This document shows positions 33,630 to 42,818 of a DNA stretch of 64,000 bases, one piece after another. A program made the translations under genes and the position numbers. Source of the stretch: Sellimonas caecigallum (GTDB taxonomy: Bacteria; Bacillota; Clostridia; Lachnospirales; Lachnospiraceae). The stretch covers positions 60,509-124,508 of the forward strand of contig NZ_VIRV01000007.1 of the NCBI RefSeq assembly GCF_019754295.1. The letters run 5' to 3'. Position 1 is the first letter of the stretch, and every line of letters starts with the position of its first letter. Under the pieces are notes generated by a model that was not told the DNA's origin, did not search any database, and was given only the letters and a program-made list of their open reading frames with translations.

Positions 33630-33700
33630 ATCCGAGAGATCGGATATTCAAAAGAGTGTTGGGAAGCACTCGTCTATTTCTTGCCGAATCGGCGTTTTTA
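33630..33700 (+). promoter_or_regulatory. hairpin-rich leader of the tad operon
   Basis: Three hairpins in 65 bases: ATCCGA-GAGA-TCGGAT (33630-33645), GAGTG/CACTC (33654-33671), and GCCG-AAT-CGGC (33683-33693) followed by GTTTTTATTTC and directly the ATG at 33705. The last looks like a weak terminator; no ribosome site separates it from the start codon. Possible attenuator or riboswitch; not matched to a known class. Confidence 0.45.
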
Positions 33701-33704
33701 TTTC

Positions 33705-34808
33705 ATGAACAGACAAATGATTATATGCGGGGAAGAAGAGCTTTATGTGCTGCGCCTTGCTGATATGATTGCGGAGAGAGGGGAGTTGGATCTGCAGATA
33801 CAAGTCTGTACTTCTTTTGAACAGGCGGAAGCTCTGGAAGAGATCCATTGTGCCGAAATCATGATCATCGGAGAAGAAATCCCTTATGAAAAAAGAAAAG
33901 AAAGCAGAGCTGCAAAGAGATTTGTTCTTGTGGGACAAGAAGGAAGAGAAGTCGGGGAAGAGGAGACTTCTGTTTATAAATATCAGTCTGTAAGCAGGAT
34001 CTTTTCCAGGATCATGGAAGTATGCCTGGATATGGATAAGGCAGGGATGTTTCAGGTTCCCCACAGAACCGGACAAAGTCTGATCGCAGTATATTCCCCC
34101 ATCCACCGGATCGGAAAAACAGCTTTTGCAAGAAAACTCGGAAGGGAACTTGGGAAAAAGGGTCCTGTTTTGTATCTCAATATGCAGGAATACCCGGGGA
34201 CAGCGGAGGAGGACAGGGATCGGCCGACACTTGCAGATCTGATCTATTACTCCAGACAGGAGAGGAATCATCTCGGCCTTCGGATTTCCTCTATGGTGTA
34301 TCAGCGGGAAGGGATGGATATATTGGCTCCGATCCCGGTAAGCCAGGATCTCAAAGAGGTGGAAGAAGGAGAGTGGGGAATCCTGCTGTCCCAGATCCTC
34401 CAGAAAGGTCCGTATCAGTACATTATCCTGGATCTAAGTGAGAGCGTGCACGGACTTTGGGAGATTCTGAAAATGAGCGATACTTGGTATTTGCCGTTTA
34501 TTCAGGAAGAGGCGGAGGAGAGGAAGATGGATCAGTTTTTTGAAACGCTTGACAAGCTTGGGTATTCCGCACTGGCAGGGAGAGCCAGGATGGTAGAAAT
34601 GAGGGGAGGTGCAGAAGGATGTGCAAAGAGGGCATTACAGTATGACAAGGTCAGCACACATGGAAAGGCTTCAGGAGCAGATCATGGAGAGGATGGATCT
34701 GTCGAGAGAAATCGAGGATGGAGAACTGGTCGAATTGATCTATCAGGTGCTGGAAGAGTACACAAAAGACCGCTATCTTCCTTTGAAGACAAAGATGGAG
34801 TTTGGTAA
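33705..34808 (+). CDS. TadZ/CpaE-like MinD-superfamily ATPase
   Basis: 367 residues. A receiver-like N-terminal region (about 1-110) precedes a MinD-type ATPase domain with a weak P-loop SPIHRIGKTAFARKLG and the later YIILDLSESV. TadZ places the pilus machine at the membrane. The start ATG 33705 lacks a ribosome site. The last 55 or so codons overlap tadA in another frame and have unusual composition, so the natural C-terminus may be shorter. First gene of the tad (type IVb pilus) operon. Confidence 0.8.
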   Translation: MNRQMIICGEEELYVLRLADMIAERGELDLQIQVCTSFEQAEALEEIHCAEIMIIGEEIPYEKRKESRAAKRFVLVGQEGREVGEEETSVYKYQSVSRIFSRIMEVCLDMDKAGMFQVPHRTGQSLIAVYSPIHRIGKTAFARKLGRELGKKGPVLYLNMQEYPGTAEEDRDRPTLADLIYYSRQERNHLGLRISSMVYQREGMDILAPIPVSQDLKEVEEGEWGILLSQILQKGPYQYIILDLSESVHGLWEILKMSDTWYLPFIQEEAEERKMDQFFETLDKLGYSALAGRARMVEMRGGAEGCAKRALQYDKVSTHGKASGADHGEDGSVERNRGWRTGRIDLSGAGRVHKRPLSSFEDKDGVW

Positions 34809-35853
34809 AGATCTTTTTAATTCCTTTCGAAAGCTGGATATCCTGCAGGAACTTCTTGAGGACGACGGGATTACGGAGATCATGATCAATGGCTTGGAAA
34901 ACATATTTGTGGAGAAGGAGGGACGGATCAGACAGCATGAAAAGAGATTTGCATCAAAGAAAAAGCTGGAAGATATTGCGCAGCAGATTGCCTCCGGCTG
35001 CAACAGGACAGTCAATGAAGCGGATCCCATCGTAGATGCAAGGCTGCCGGATGGATCCCGTGTCAATCTTGTACTTCCGCCTGTGGCGTTGAACGGCCCG
35101 ATCATCACGATCCGAAAGTTTCCCCAGGAAGGGATCACGATGCAGCGGCTTGTGTCCTGGGGAAGTATTACCCAGGAGGCGGCGGAATTTTTAAAGAAGC
35201 TTGTGAAGGCAAAGTACAACATGTTTATAAGCGGAGGGACAGGTTCCGGGAAGACGACCTTTCTGAATGCGCTGTCCCAGTTTATACCGGAAGATGAGAG
35301 GATCATTACCATAGAAGACAATGCAGAACTGCGGCTGCAGTCGCTCCCCAATCTGGTCAGTCTGGAGGCAAGAAATGCCAATATGGAGGGAGAGGGAGAG
35401 ATTACTATAAGGGAGCTGATCCGGACCGCGCTCCGGATGCGGCCAGACCGTGTCGTGGTAGGCGAAGTCAGAGGAGCGGAGACGATCGATATGCTGCAGG
35501 CCATGAATACAGGGCATGATGGATCCCTTAGCACCGGGCACAGCAACAGTCCGAAAGATATGATCAGCAGACTGGAGACTATGGTGCTGATGGGGATGGA
35601 AATCCCTATAGAGGCAGTGCAGCGGCAGATTGCTTCGGGTATTGATATCATCATCCACCTGGGAAGACTGCGGGATAAAAGCAGAAAAGTACTCGAGATC
35701 CTTGAGATTACCGGGTATGAAAATGGAGAGATACAGATGCATACGCTCTATGGGTTTGAGGAAACAGGAAAAAAGCACGGAAAGGTAAGGGGATGTCTTG
35801 TTAAAAAGGATGAACTTCAGAAAAAGGAAAAATTGCTGGCGGCAGGATTTTAA
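34642..35853 (+). CDS. tadA: TadA/CpaF-type pilus assembly ATPase
   Basis: 403 residues from ATG 34642, which has AGAGGG nine bases upstream; a longer frame from GTG 34609 has no better signal. VirB11/type II secretion ATPase features: GGTGSGKTTFLNAL (Walker A), TIEDNAELRL (Asp box), RPDRVVVGEVRG (Walker B) and the TGHDGSLSTGHSNS histidine box. It drives polymerisation of Flp pili. It overlaps tadZ by 167 bases and tadB by 56. Confidence 0.93.
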   Translation: MTRSAHMERLQEQIMERMDLSREIEDGELVELIYQVLEEYTKDRYLPLKTKMEFGKDLFNSFRKLDILQELLEDDGITEIMINGLENIFVEKEGRIRQHEKRFASKKKLEDIAQQIASGCNRTVNEADPIVDARLPDGSRVNLVLPPVALNGPIITIRKFPQEGITMQRLVSWGSITQEAAEFLKKLVKAKYNMFISGGTGSGKTTFLNALSQFIPEDERIITIEDNAELRLQSLPNLVSLEARNANMEGEGEITIRELIRTALRMRPDRVVVGEVRGAETIDMLQAMNTGHDGSLSTGHSNSPKDMISRLETMVLMGMEIPIEAVQRQIASGIDIIIHLGRLRDKSRKVLEILEITGYENGEIQMHTLYGFEETGKKHGKVRGCLVKKDELQKKEKLLAAGF

Positions 35854-36568
35854 AAAAAGGGAATATGTAGAAGGTATATTAGAGGCGGCAGGAGTCACAG
35901 CGCTGATAGCAGGGCTTTTTTATCAGTCCATCCTGGCAGGAGCAGTGCTTTTTTTTCCGGTCTGCATTCTATATATGCGGATCTGGGAGAAGGAAAAGAC
36001 ACAGAAAAAGAGGCGGGAGTTTGGAAGACAGTTTCTCGATGCGCTGCAGTCTTTGTCGGCAGCTTTGAATGTGGGGTATTCTTTTGAGAATGCAATGGCA
36101 GAGGCAAATAAAGAGCTGAAGGTCATTTATCAAAAGGAGGATCGAATCCGAAAAGAGTGGGAATACATGACCCGTCAGATGAAGATCAATGTCAGCCTGG
36201 AGCAGATCTTAGAGGAATTTTCAGACCGTGTGGACCAGGAAGATGTAAAGAACTTTGTGACAGTGTTGGCCGCAGTTAGAAAAAGCGGAGGCAGTACGGC
36301 AAAAGTGGTGCGACAGACAATGCAGCAGATACAGGAGAAAGAAGAGGTAAGCCGTGAAATCGACACGATGATCGCAGCAAAAAAGATGGAATTTTTGATC
36401 ATGGCAGCGATTCCTTTTGGGATGATCGCCTATATGTCCTTGAGCTTTCCAGATTTTGTAGAGCGTTTGTATACAGAGTTCGCCGGAAAATGTGTCATGA
36501 GCGCATGCCTGCTCTTCTATCTTGCCGCATTCTGGATGGGAATGAGGATCATAAGGATTGAGGTGTAA
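35798..36568 (+). CDS. tadB: TadB-like type II secretion F-domain membrane protein
   Basis: 256 residues from TTG 35798 (AAGGGG six bases upstream) or 252 from ATG 35810. Two hydrophobic segments near the N-terminus, a T2SSF cytoplasmic domain (LDALQSLSAALNVGYSFENA, FVTVLAAVRKSGGSTAKVV) and C-terminal helices. It forms the inner-membrane platform with TadC. Overlaps the end of tadA. Confidence 0.88.
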   Translation: MLKRMNFRKRKNCWRQDFKKREYVEGILEAAGVTALIAGLFYQSILAGAVLFFPVCILYMRIWEKEKTQKKRREFGRQFLDALQSLSAALNVGYSFENAMAEANKELKVIYQKEDRIRKEWEYMTRQMKINVSLEQILEEFSDRVDQEDVKNFVTVLAAVRKSGGSTAKVVRQTMQQIQEKEEVSREIDTMIAAKKMEFLIMAAIPFGMIAYMSLSFPDFVERLYTEFAGKCVMSACLLFYLAAFWMGMRIIRIEV

Positions 36569-36573
36569 GGAGA

Positions 36574-37896
36574 ATGGGATATGCGGAACTTTTTGTAACG
36601 GTTATGATTTATGGCGTGCTTGGATTTGGATATCTGAAATACCATAGCGAGCAAAAGAAAACAACGCGATCGAAGATCATTCGAAAAAGCCTATGCTTTT
36701 TCTTTCTTCTGAATACACTAAGCCTTGTAGTTTTTGTCTTGGCAGAAAAGACAAGCAAAGTAGAAAATGGAGCGATCGAAAGAAATGTTCAGGGAGAAGG
36801 GGAAAAGAAAGAGGAGGTGCTTGTCTCGGTCGAGGGAATGTGCGAAGAGATTCCGATAGTAATCAACGTAAGTGAAAAGGGATATACCCAGGAGGAGATG
36901 GAAAAAATCCTGGTAAGGGAAGCAGACAAGCTTGGCAGCCGTATTCTTGGGGAAAACAAGTCAAGAAGCCATGTGTCAAAGGATTTGCATCTTCCGTCAG
37001 ATGCGGAAGGGCTGCCGGTTGCGATCCAGTGGGAACAGGACAGCTATAAGTACATGGAAACAACAGGAGAACTAAAGGAAGACATTCCGGAGAAGGGGCA
37101 GAAGGTCCACCTTACAGCAGTTTTGACCTTTCATCAGGGCGGGGAGAGGACGGCACAGAGAACATGGGAAACCGACGTCATGCTCTACCCGCCGGATCTG
37201 GAGAATAAAGAGGAGGTACTGGAAGAGCTGAGGAGGAGGATAGAAAAAGAAGATGAAACAGGATTGATGGACGATGCTCTTGTCCTCCCAGAAGAAGTGG
37301 ATGGGAGAAAGGTAGAGTGGACGACAAAAAAGCAGATCAGCGGTTATCACATCCTCGGCATCGGATCGTTCGCTTTCCTGCTGTTTTTCTGGGCGAGAAG
37401 GCAGAAGGAAGAGGAAAAAAGAAAGCAGAGAAAAGATCAGCTGATCAGTGATTACCCGGAGATACTGGAACAATTCTGCCTGCTGATTGGTGCAGGTATG
37501 ACAGTGAAAGGTGCATGGCTCAAGATTGTCGGAAATTATCAGGAAAGAAAGAAGGAGATGGGGATAAGACCTGCATACGAAGAGATGGAACGGACTTGCT
37601 ATGAAATGCAGGGAGGGATTTCAGAAAGAGAAGGATATGAGAACTTCGGAAAAAGGTGTCAGATACAGGAATATATGCGACTTGGACTTTTGCTGTCCCA
37701 GAATCTGAAAAAAGGAACTCGTGGCCTTACAGAACTTTTGAGTCTGGAGGCGATCCATGCTTTTGAAGAAAGGAAAGCGAGAGCCAGGCGAAAAGGAGAA
37801 GAAGCCGGGACGAAACTTTTGGCCCCTATGGTCATGATGCTTGGGATCGTGCTGATCATCGTTGTCGTACCGGCGTTCTGGTCTATGGGAATATGA
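36574..37896 (+). CDS. tadC: TadC-like platform protein with large extracytoplasmic insertion
   Basis: 440 residues. The C-terminal third is a T2SSF domain (PEILEQFCLLIGAGMTVKGAW, MRLGLLLSQNLKKGTRGL) with a final membrane helix. In front is a long polar region of about 200 residues between two helices (about 37-58 and 252-270), larger than in typical TadC; it probably faces outside. Starts 6 bases after tadB with AAGGAGA as ribosome site. Confidence 0.8.
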   Translation: MGYAELFVTVMIYGVLGFGYLKYHSEQKKTTRSKIIRKSLCFFFLLNTLSLVVFVLAEKTSKVENGAIERNVQGEGEKKEEVLVSVEGMCEEIPIVINVSEKGYTQEEMEKILVREADKLGSRILGENKSRSHVSKDLHLPSDAEGLPVAIQWEQDSYKYMETTGELKEDIPEKGQKVHLTAVLTFHQGGERTAQRTWETDVMLYPPDLENKEEVLEELRRRIEKEDETGLMDDALVLPEEVDGRKVEWTTKKQISGYHILGIGSFAFLLFFWARRQKEEEKRKQRKDQLISDYPEILEQFCLLIGAGMTVKGAWLKIVGNYQERKKEMGIRPAYEEMERTCYEMQGGISEREGYENFGKRCQIQEYMRLGLLLSQNLKKGTRGLTELLSLEAIHAFEERKARARRKGEEAGTKLLAPMVMMLGIVLIIVVVPAFWSMGI

Positions 37897-37914
37897 AAAG
37901 GAGGAGAGGATACT

Positions 37915-38115
37915 ATGTTATGGATAAGAATGAAGATGCAGGAAATGTGGCAAAGAGTGGTTCAGTGCCTGAAAGACGAGAGTGGGATCGGTGTGGTGGA
38001 AATTATCCTGATACTGGTCGTTCTGATCGGCCTTGTGATCATCTTCAAGTCACAACTTACGAGTCTGGTGCAGACAATTTTTGAAAAGATCACAAGTGAA
38101 AGCAGTACGATTTGA
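37915..38115 (+). CDS. Flp1-type type IVb pilin
   Basis: 66 residues. Short basic leader, then a prepilin cleavage site G | I-G-V-V-E with glutamate at mature position 5, and a hydrophobic stretch ILILVVLIGLVIIFK that forms the pilus core helix. The prepilin peptidase encoded at 40522 should cut after the glycine (residue 24). This is the major pilin candidate of the operon. Confidence 0.9.
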   Translation: MLWIRMKMQEMWQRVVQCLKDESGIGVVEIILILVVLIGLVIIFKSQLTSLVQTIFEKITSESSTI

Positions 38116-38122
38116 GAAAAGG

Positions 38123-39550
38123 ATGAAAGGGTTGGCAAAATGGATTTCAAAGAATGTGGTACGAAGAAAAGAAAAGGGAGAGATTACCGTACTGTTAAGT
38201 CTCTTTCTGCTGCTCCTTCTCATATTCGTCATGGCAATCCTGGAGAGCGCCTCTATACAGATTGCCAAAAATATAAGGAGAGCAGACGTGGAGAGAGCGG
38301 TAGAATCGGTCTTTGCCGAATATCAAAAAGAACTGCTCCGGGAATACGACATTTTTGCTCTGGACGGGACGTACGAAACGGGCAGCTATGGAGAAGACAA
38401 AATCAGAAAACGGCTAGGCATATACGGAGCAGTGGAAGACGAGGCTGAGATCGAGGGAATCCGGTTCTTGAGTGATGAGAATGGAAGAGAATTTCTGATA
38501 CAGATCAAACACTATATGGAAAACCGCTTCGGGATTGATGCCATAGAAGATATGACACAGAAAGAGGAAGAGATCAAAAGACAGGAGGAAGAAATCAAAA
38601 AATATGAGGAAGAGCAGGAAAAGAATGATCAGATGTTGGACGAGCTTTTGGAACAGATGCCGGAAGAAGGCGGAGCAGACGCAGCAGATGGGGAAGAGAC
38701 GGACAATCCGCTGGAAATTCTTCAGAATCTCAAGAGGAAGGCCATTGCGGAGATGGTACTGCCAAGAGATAAGAAAGTATCCGGAAAAACAGTCCGGGGA
38801 ATGGATGGAGTGTCTGTGAGAGAAAAAAGGGAAGGAAAAGGCAGCCTCCCGGCTGTCGGGGAAGACAGCACAGGCGAGAGACTGTATCTGTTAACCTATA
38901 TTTCCGAACACTTTGAGACTTATCTGAAGACAGATGAGGAACGGCCTCTGGAATATGAGACAGAGTACCTCATCGCAGGACAGACCGAAGATATGGAGAA
39001 TCTTAAGATCGTGCTGGATAAGATCAAAAATATCCGGTTTGTACCGAATTATCTCTATCTGCAAAGCGATGAGGAAAAGAAGGCGGAGGCAAAAGCTCTG
39101 GCAGCAGTGATCAGCACTCTGCTTGCCAATCCGGAGCTTATCCCAGTCATACAGCAAGGCCTTCTGGCAGCATGGGCATACGGGGAAAGCATCATGGATC
39201 TGAGAGCTTTGGCGGCAGGGAAAAAGGTACCGGCCATAAAGACAAAAGAGACATGGAAGCTCAGTCTTTCCAATCTTTTGAAACTTGGCACTTCCGAAGA
39301 TGCCGGGACAGATTCGGGGGAAGACGATGGAACTGATTATGAGGATTATCTGAAGATTCTGCTTCTTATGGAAAAGCAGGACACGATCACAATGAGGATG
39401 CTGGATCTGATCGAGTGGAATATGCAGATGCGGATGGACTGCCCGTTTTTCCAGGCTGACGCATGCGTCACAAGGATGAAGATACAAAGTAGATGCAGAC
39501 TGAGATCCGGGGTGTCTTATCACTTTTCAACATACTACGAGTATCGTTGA
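38123..39550 (+). CDS. DUF5702-type tad-operon protein
   Basis: 475 residues from ATG 38123; an in-frame TTG at 38081 would overlap the pilin. N-terminal pseudopilin-like segment with a basic leader, E-I-T-V-L-L-S and a hydrophobic helix (about 24-46), then a long extracytoplasmic region with an acidic Glu/Lys coiled coil (about 145-185) and an Asp/Gly-rich stretch (about 395-415). Such proteins are regular members of clostridial tad operons; their role, perhaps in the pilus tip or wall passage, is not known. Confidence 0.78.
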   Translation: MKGLAKWISKNVVRRKEKGEITVLLSLFLLLLLIFVMAILESASIQIAKNIRRADVERAVESVFAEYQKELLREYDIFALDGTYETGSYGEDKIRKRLGIYGAVEDEAEIEGIRFLSDENGREFLIQIKHYMENRFGIDAIEDMTQKEEEIKRQEEEIKKYEEEQEKNDQMLDELLEQMPEEGGADAADGEETDNPLEILQNLKRKAIAEMVLPRDKKVSGKTVRGMDGVSVREKREGKGSLPAVGEDSTGERLYLLTYISEHFETYLKTDEERPLEYETEYLIAGQTEDMENLKIVLDKIKNIRFVPNYLYLQSDEEKKAEAKALAAVISTLLANPELIPVIQQGLLAAWAYGESIMDLRALAAGKKVPAIKTKETWKLSLSNLLKLGTSEDAGTDSGEDDGTDYEDYLKILLLMEKQDTITMRMLDLIEWNMQMRMDCPFFQADACVTRMKIQSRCRLRSGVSYHFSTYYEYR

Positions 39551-39619
39551 GAAATGCCCTTCTATCTGCCTGTTCAGACAAAAATACGATGAGGAAAACA
39601 AGAGGAAAGGAGGTAAAAT

Positions 39620-40537
39620 ATGGTGCCTTTTTATGGCTGTTTCAATAATATGACATTTCTTATGCAGATGTTTATAAATGAATTTCCAAACCAAAAAACA
39701 AAAAAGAGAAAGGAGAGAAACTCTGATTCGCATGATAAGATGATATATTCTTCCCAACCACCGGCAGCCTGCAAAGAGGCACCATCTTTTACCTCCTTCC
39801 AAAAAGGAAGTATGACGGTGGAGGCGGCATTTGTTCTCCCACTGTTTCTCTTTGCAGTCCTGGCTATGATCTATCTTCTGGAAATCATGGCCATACAGAC
39901 AAATATACGGGCTGGAATGCAGTATGCCGGGAAACGTTATGCCGAAAATGCCTATCTGACAGCTTTTGCGCATAAGGAAACTTTGGAAAAAGACATCGTG
40001 GAGAGTATAGGAGAGAGTCGGATCAACACAAGCGTGATCCGGGGAGGGAGTGCAGGCATTGACTGCAGTGCATCTTATCTGGATCCGATTCGGCAGATCC
40101 TTTTTCTGAAAACAAAATACACCATGAAAATCCCGATTCCTGTATTTGGAATTTTTGATATAAAAAGAGAAGAGACGATGCGCATCAAAGGTTGGAATGG
40201 GTATACCTCATCTATTCCGACGTCGCCGGAACAGAGAATTGTCTACGTGACAGAGCACGGTACGGTCTACCATCTGGATCAGCATTGTACTTATCTGGAT
40301 CTTTCTGTCCGTATGGTTTCCCAGGCAGATCTGGAAATACTTCGGAATCAATCAGGCGGAAAATACTACCCCTGTGACAAATGCGGCGGTCAGGCTGGCT
40401 GGGGTGTCTATGTGACAGATTACGGCGACAGGTATCATACATCTTTGTCGTGCAGCGGGTTAAAAAGAAAGGTTTATGCAGTTCCGATATCGGAGACAGC
40501 AGGGAAAGGAGCGTGTTCAAAGTGTGGAAATTCATAG
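39620..40537 (+). CDS. TadE-like pseudopilin with cysteine-rich C-terminus
   Basis: 305 residues from ATG 39620 behind a perfect AAAGGAGG. Unusually long polar leader (about 62 residues) before G-S-M-T-V-E-A-A-F and a hydrophobic helix, the TadE signature. The C-terminal part carries paired motifs H-x5-C/C-D-K-C and H-x4-C/C-S-K-C (HLDQHC.. CDKC; HTSLSC.. CSKC), which look like two small zinc-binding repeats. Minor pilin of the tad system; the repeats are odd for an exported protein. Confidence 0.82.
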   Translation: MVPFYGCFNNMTFLMQMFINEFPNQKTKKRKERNSDSHDKMIYSSQPPAACKEAPSFTSFQKGSMTVEAAFVLPLFLFAVLAMIYLLEIMAIQTNIRAGMQYAGKRYAENAYLTAFAHKETLEKDIVESIGESRINTSVIRGGSAGIDCSASYLDPIRQILFLKTKYTMKIPIPVFGIFDIKREETMRIKGWNGYTSSIPTSPEQRIVYVTEHGTVYHLDQHCTYLDLSVRMVSQADLEILRNQSGGKYYPCDKCGGQAGWGVYVTDYGDRYHTSLSCSGLKRKVYAVPISETAGKGACSKCGNS

Positions 40538-40947
40538 GGACAGAGGTTTTGTATCTTTTTTTGATGACAGCCGGGACATGGTTTGATATCAGGACAAAAC
40601 AGGTTCCAAGATGGCTTCTTCTTACGGGGAGCGGCATTGCGGCGGCCTCCAGACTTTGGATACAGTCTGAAGGCCTGTGGATATATGTGTGGGGAAGCCT
40701 GCTTGGCGGTGTGTTTCTTCTTCTCAGCAAATGCACGAAAGAATCGCTTGGGTATGCGGACAGCTGGCTGATCTTTAATCTGGGACTATACCTTGGGATC
40801 TGGAAACTTTCGGTCATTCTTTGCACTGCATTTCTGGGAGCAGGAATGTGGGCGGCGGTGCTTCTTGTCCGAAAGAAAGGGCGGAAGGAATCGATTCCTT
40901 TCATCCCCTTTCTCACGGCAGGTTATCTGGGAGTGATCGGATGGTAA
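40522..40947 (+). CDS. prepilin peptidase, TadV/CpaA type
   Basis: 141 residues from GTG 40522 (AAAGGAG ten bases upstream), overlapping the previous gene by 16 bases. Membrane protein with the two aspartates of A24 peptidases: GTWFDIRTKQVP and the G-x-x-D motif L-G-Y-A-D-S-W. It should cleave the leader of the Flp and TadE-like prepilins inside the membrane. The longer frame to 40381 is not supported by a ribosome site. Confidence 0.88.
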   Translation: MWKFIGTEVLYLFLMTAGTWFDIRTKQVPRWLLLTGSGIAAASRLWIQSEGLWIYVWGSLLGGVFLLLSKCTKESLGYADSWLIFNLGLYLGIWKLSVILCTAFLGAGMWAAVLLVRKKGRKESIPFIPFLTAGYLGVIGW

Positions 40948-41366
40948 GAAAAAAATATCAAAGAGGAAGTTTCACGGTGGAAGCTGCGATTTTGACATCC
41001 ATGATCCTTTTTATTTTGTATGGGATCATTCTGATCTTGTTTTACTATCATGACAAAAATATTTTGACTGGAGCAGCATATGAGACAGCCGCTGTGGCTG
41101 CAAGAAAAAACAGTATGGAACCACCGTTTCAGGAAGAAGATATAGAAAAACTATTGAAAGAAAGAATTTCCGGGAAAATGATCTTTTTCCGGGGAGCAGA
41201 GGTACAATCAGAATGTCAGAACAATTATGTGTGGATTTCAGTACAAGCATCGAGAAATATAATGAGGATCAAGGCAGAAGTAACGTCCGCAGTTACAGAG
41301 CCGCAGAAAAAAATCAGGGATATAAGAAAATTGGAGAAGATCCCGCAGAAGAGCGATGGAAAATAG
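40941..41366 (+). CDS. TadE-like pseudopilin
   Basis: 141 residues from ATG 40941, overlapping the peptidase gene by 7 bases. Short basic leader, G-S-F-T-V-E-A-A processing motif and a hydrophobic helix (ILTSMILFILYGIILILFYY). The rest is a small extracytoplasmic domain without a named family. Second minor pilin of the operon. Confidence 0.85.
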   Translation: MVRKKYQRGSFTVEAAILTSMILFILYGIILILFYYHDKNILTGAAYETAAVAARKNSMEPPFQEEDIEKLLKERISGKMIFFRGAEVQSECQNNYVWISVQASRNIMRIKAEVTSAVTEPQKKIRDIRKLEKIPQKSDGK

Positions 41367-42142
41367 GGTATAAAAGAGATTTGAACACGGCATATTTTGT
41401 GGTGGAATCCGGCGCTTTTTATCAGACGGACTATCAGATGAAGATGATCTCAGCCAATGACATACCTGGAATCCTGAAAATAAAGGGAAAGGGAGTCAAC
41501 GGAAGAAGCAGATACGAGTATGATATACAGGGAAAACATTCTCTGGAATTTATGACAAAAAAAGAGCCGGTCACATACGATATGATCATCGGAATCATCA
41601 CAGATCTCCTGGACACGATCGAAGAAATGAGGGACTATCTGCTTAGTCCCAATCAGCTTCTGATGGACCCAAGAAGCATCTTTTTCGGTAACGGAAGATA
41701 CAGCTTCTGTTATTATCCGCCGAACGATAAAGGGATCGCGGAAGGTTTCCATGAGCTTACGGAATTCTTTGTGAGGGAGGCGGATTATCAGGATCGGTCA
41801 GGAATCTATATTGCCTATGCGCTTCACAAAATGACGCTTGGGGAAAATTATCAGATACGTCAGGTTATCGAGGAAATCCTTCGAAATCAGGAAGAAGAAT
41901 GGCAAGATCAAGAGGAAGAGCCGGAGAAAGATGCGGATCCGGAAGAGACTGACGAAGACTGGAATGTGGAAGAATATGTATACGGAGAGACGGAGGATTC
42001 TTCACAAGATGACAGTATGTACGACGATTGGGGCCTAGAAGATAAGCCATTTGCGGAAACGGTAAAGGAAAAATTGCAAGGCTGGAAACGGGTAAAAGAA
42101 TTGCTGTTCGGTAAGAAAAAACTATTGAAAGACCTAAGGTAA
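41213..42142 (+). CDS. DUF6382 protein of the tad operon
   Basis: 309 residues from ATG 41213 (AGAGGT site), overlapping the pseudopilin gene by 154 bases; no later in-frame start gives a better signal. The core (about 50-220, YKRDLNTAYFVVE, LLMDPRSIFFGNGRYSFCYYP, DYQDRSGIYIAYALHKMT) matches DUF6382, usually followed by an FHA domain. Here the FHA domain is absent; the tail is acidic (about 225-285) and ends in a basic KKKLLKDLR. Cytoplasmic; probably a regulator of the pilus system by analogy. Confidence 0.75.
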   Translation: MSEQLCVDFSTSIEKYNEDQGRSNVRSYRAAEKNQGYKKIGEDPAEERWKIGYKRDLNTAYFVVESGAFYQTDYQMKMISANDIPGILKIKGKGVNGRSRYEYDIQGKHSLEFMTKKEPVTYDMIIGIITDLLDTIEEMRDYLLSPNQLLMDPRSIFFGNGRYSFCYYPPNDKGIAEGFHELTEFFVREADYQDRSGIYIAYALHKMTLGENYQIRQVIEEILRNQEEEWQDQEEEPEKDADPEETDEDWNVEEYVYGETEDSSQDDSMYDDWGLEDKPFAETVKEKLQGWKRVKELLFGKKKLLKDLR

Positions 42143-42194
42143 TGCGATAAACTAAAATAATAGAAACAAATGAAAGACAGCAGTGGGAGTATCT

Positions 42195-42818
42195 ATGGAT
42201 TACCAGAAAAAGGCAGTATGCACGATAGGCATTGTCCTTATCAATGTGATTGTTTTTTTATATCTATCATTTCAGGGGATGACAGAAAGCGGGAGCTTTA
42301 TTTTGAAGCATGGCGGTCTGTACATTCCCTATATGCAACAATACGGGAAATACTACCGCTTGGTTACCAGTATGTTTCTTCATTTTGGTTTTGCACATCT
42401 GTGCAACAACATGGTCATCCTGTTTTTCACAGGGTGGAATCTGGAATTGGAGATAGGAAAAATCAAATTTCTTTTGATCTATTTTCTTGGAGGAATCGGT
42501 GGGAACCTGCTGTCTGCAGCGGAAGAATTATGGACCGGGGAATATGCAGTGTCAGCAGGTGCCTCCGGGGCGATTTTTGCAGTTATCGGCGCACTTTTAT
42601 ATATAGCGATCCGAAATCACGGACACATTGGAAATGTATCCGGAAAAGGAATCATCTTTATGGTATTTTGCAGTCTTTATGCAGGATTTACGAGTACGGG
42701 AGTCGGAAACTTTGCTCATATCGGCGGGTTTGTTTCGGGATTCCTGCTGGCTGTGATTTTATATAGGAAGAAAGATAAAAAACACAGTGCCGGATCCTAC
42801 GGCGGATTCTACAGATAG
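42195..42818 (+). CDS. rhomboid family intramembrane serine protease
   Basis: 207 residues from ATG 42195 (GGGAG site). Six or seven membrane helices; catalytic serine in GASGA and histidine in NFAHIGGFVSG, with the HLCNN oxyanion segment. Rhomboids cut transmembrane helices. It ends the tad operon and could act on one of its membrane proteins (inference). Its last 60 bases overlap the 3' end of the opposite histidine-kinase gene. Confidence 0.9.
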   Translation: MDYQKKAVCTIGIVLINVIVFLYLSFQGMTESGSFILKHGGLYIPYMQQYGKYYRLVTSMFLHFGFAHLCNNMVILFFTGWNLELEIGKIKFLLIYFLGGIGGNLLSAAEELWTGEYAVSAGASGAIFAVIGALLYIAIRNHGHIGNVSGKGIIFMVFCSLYAGFTSTGVGNFAHIGGFVSGFLLAVILYRKKDKKHSAGSYGGFYR

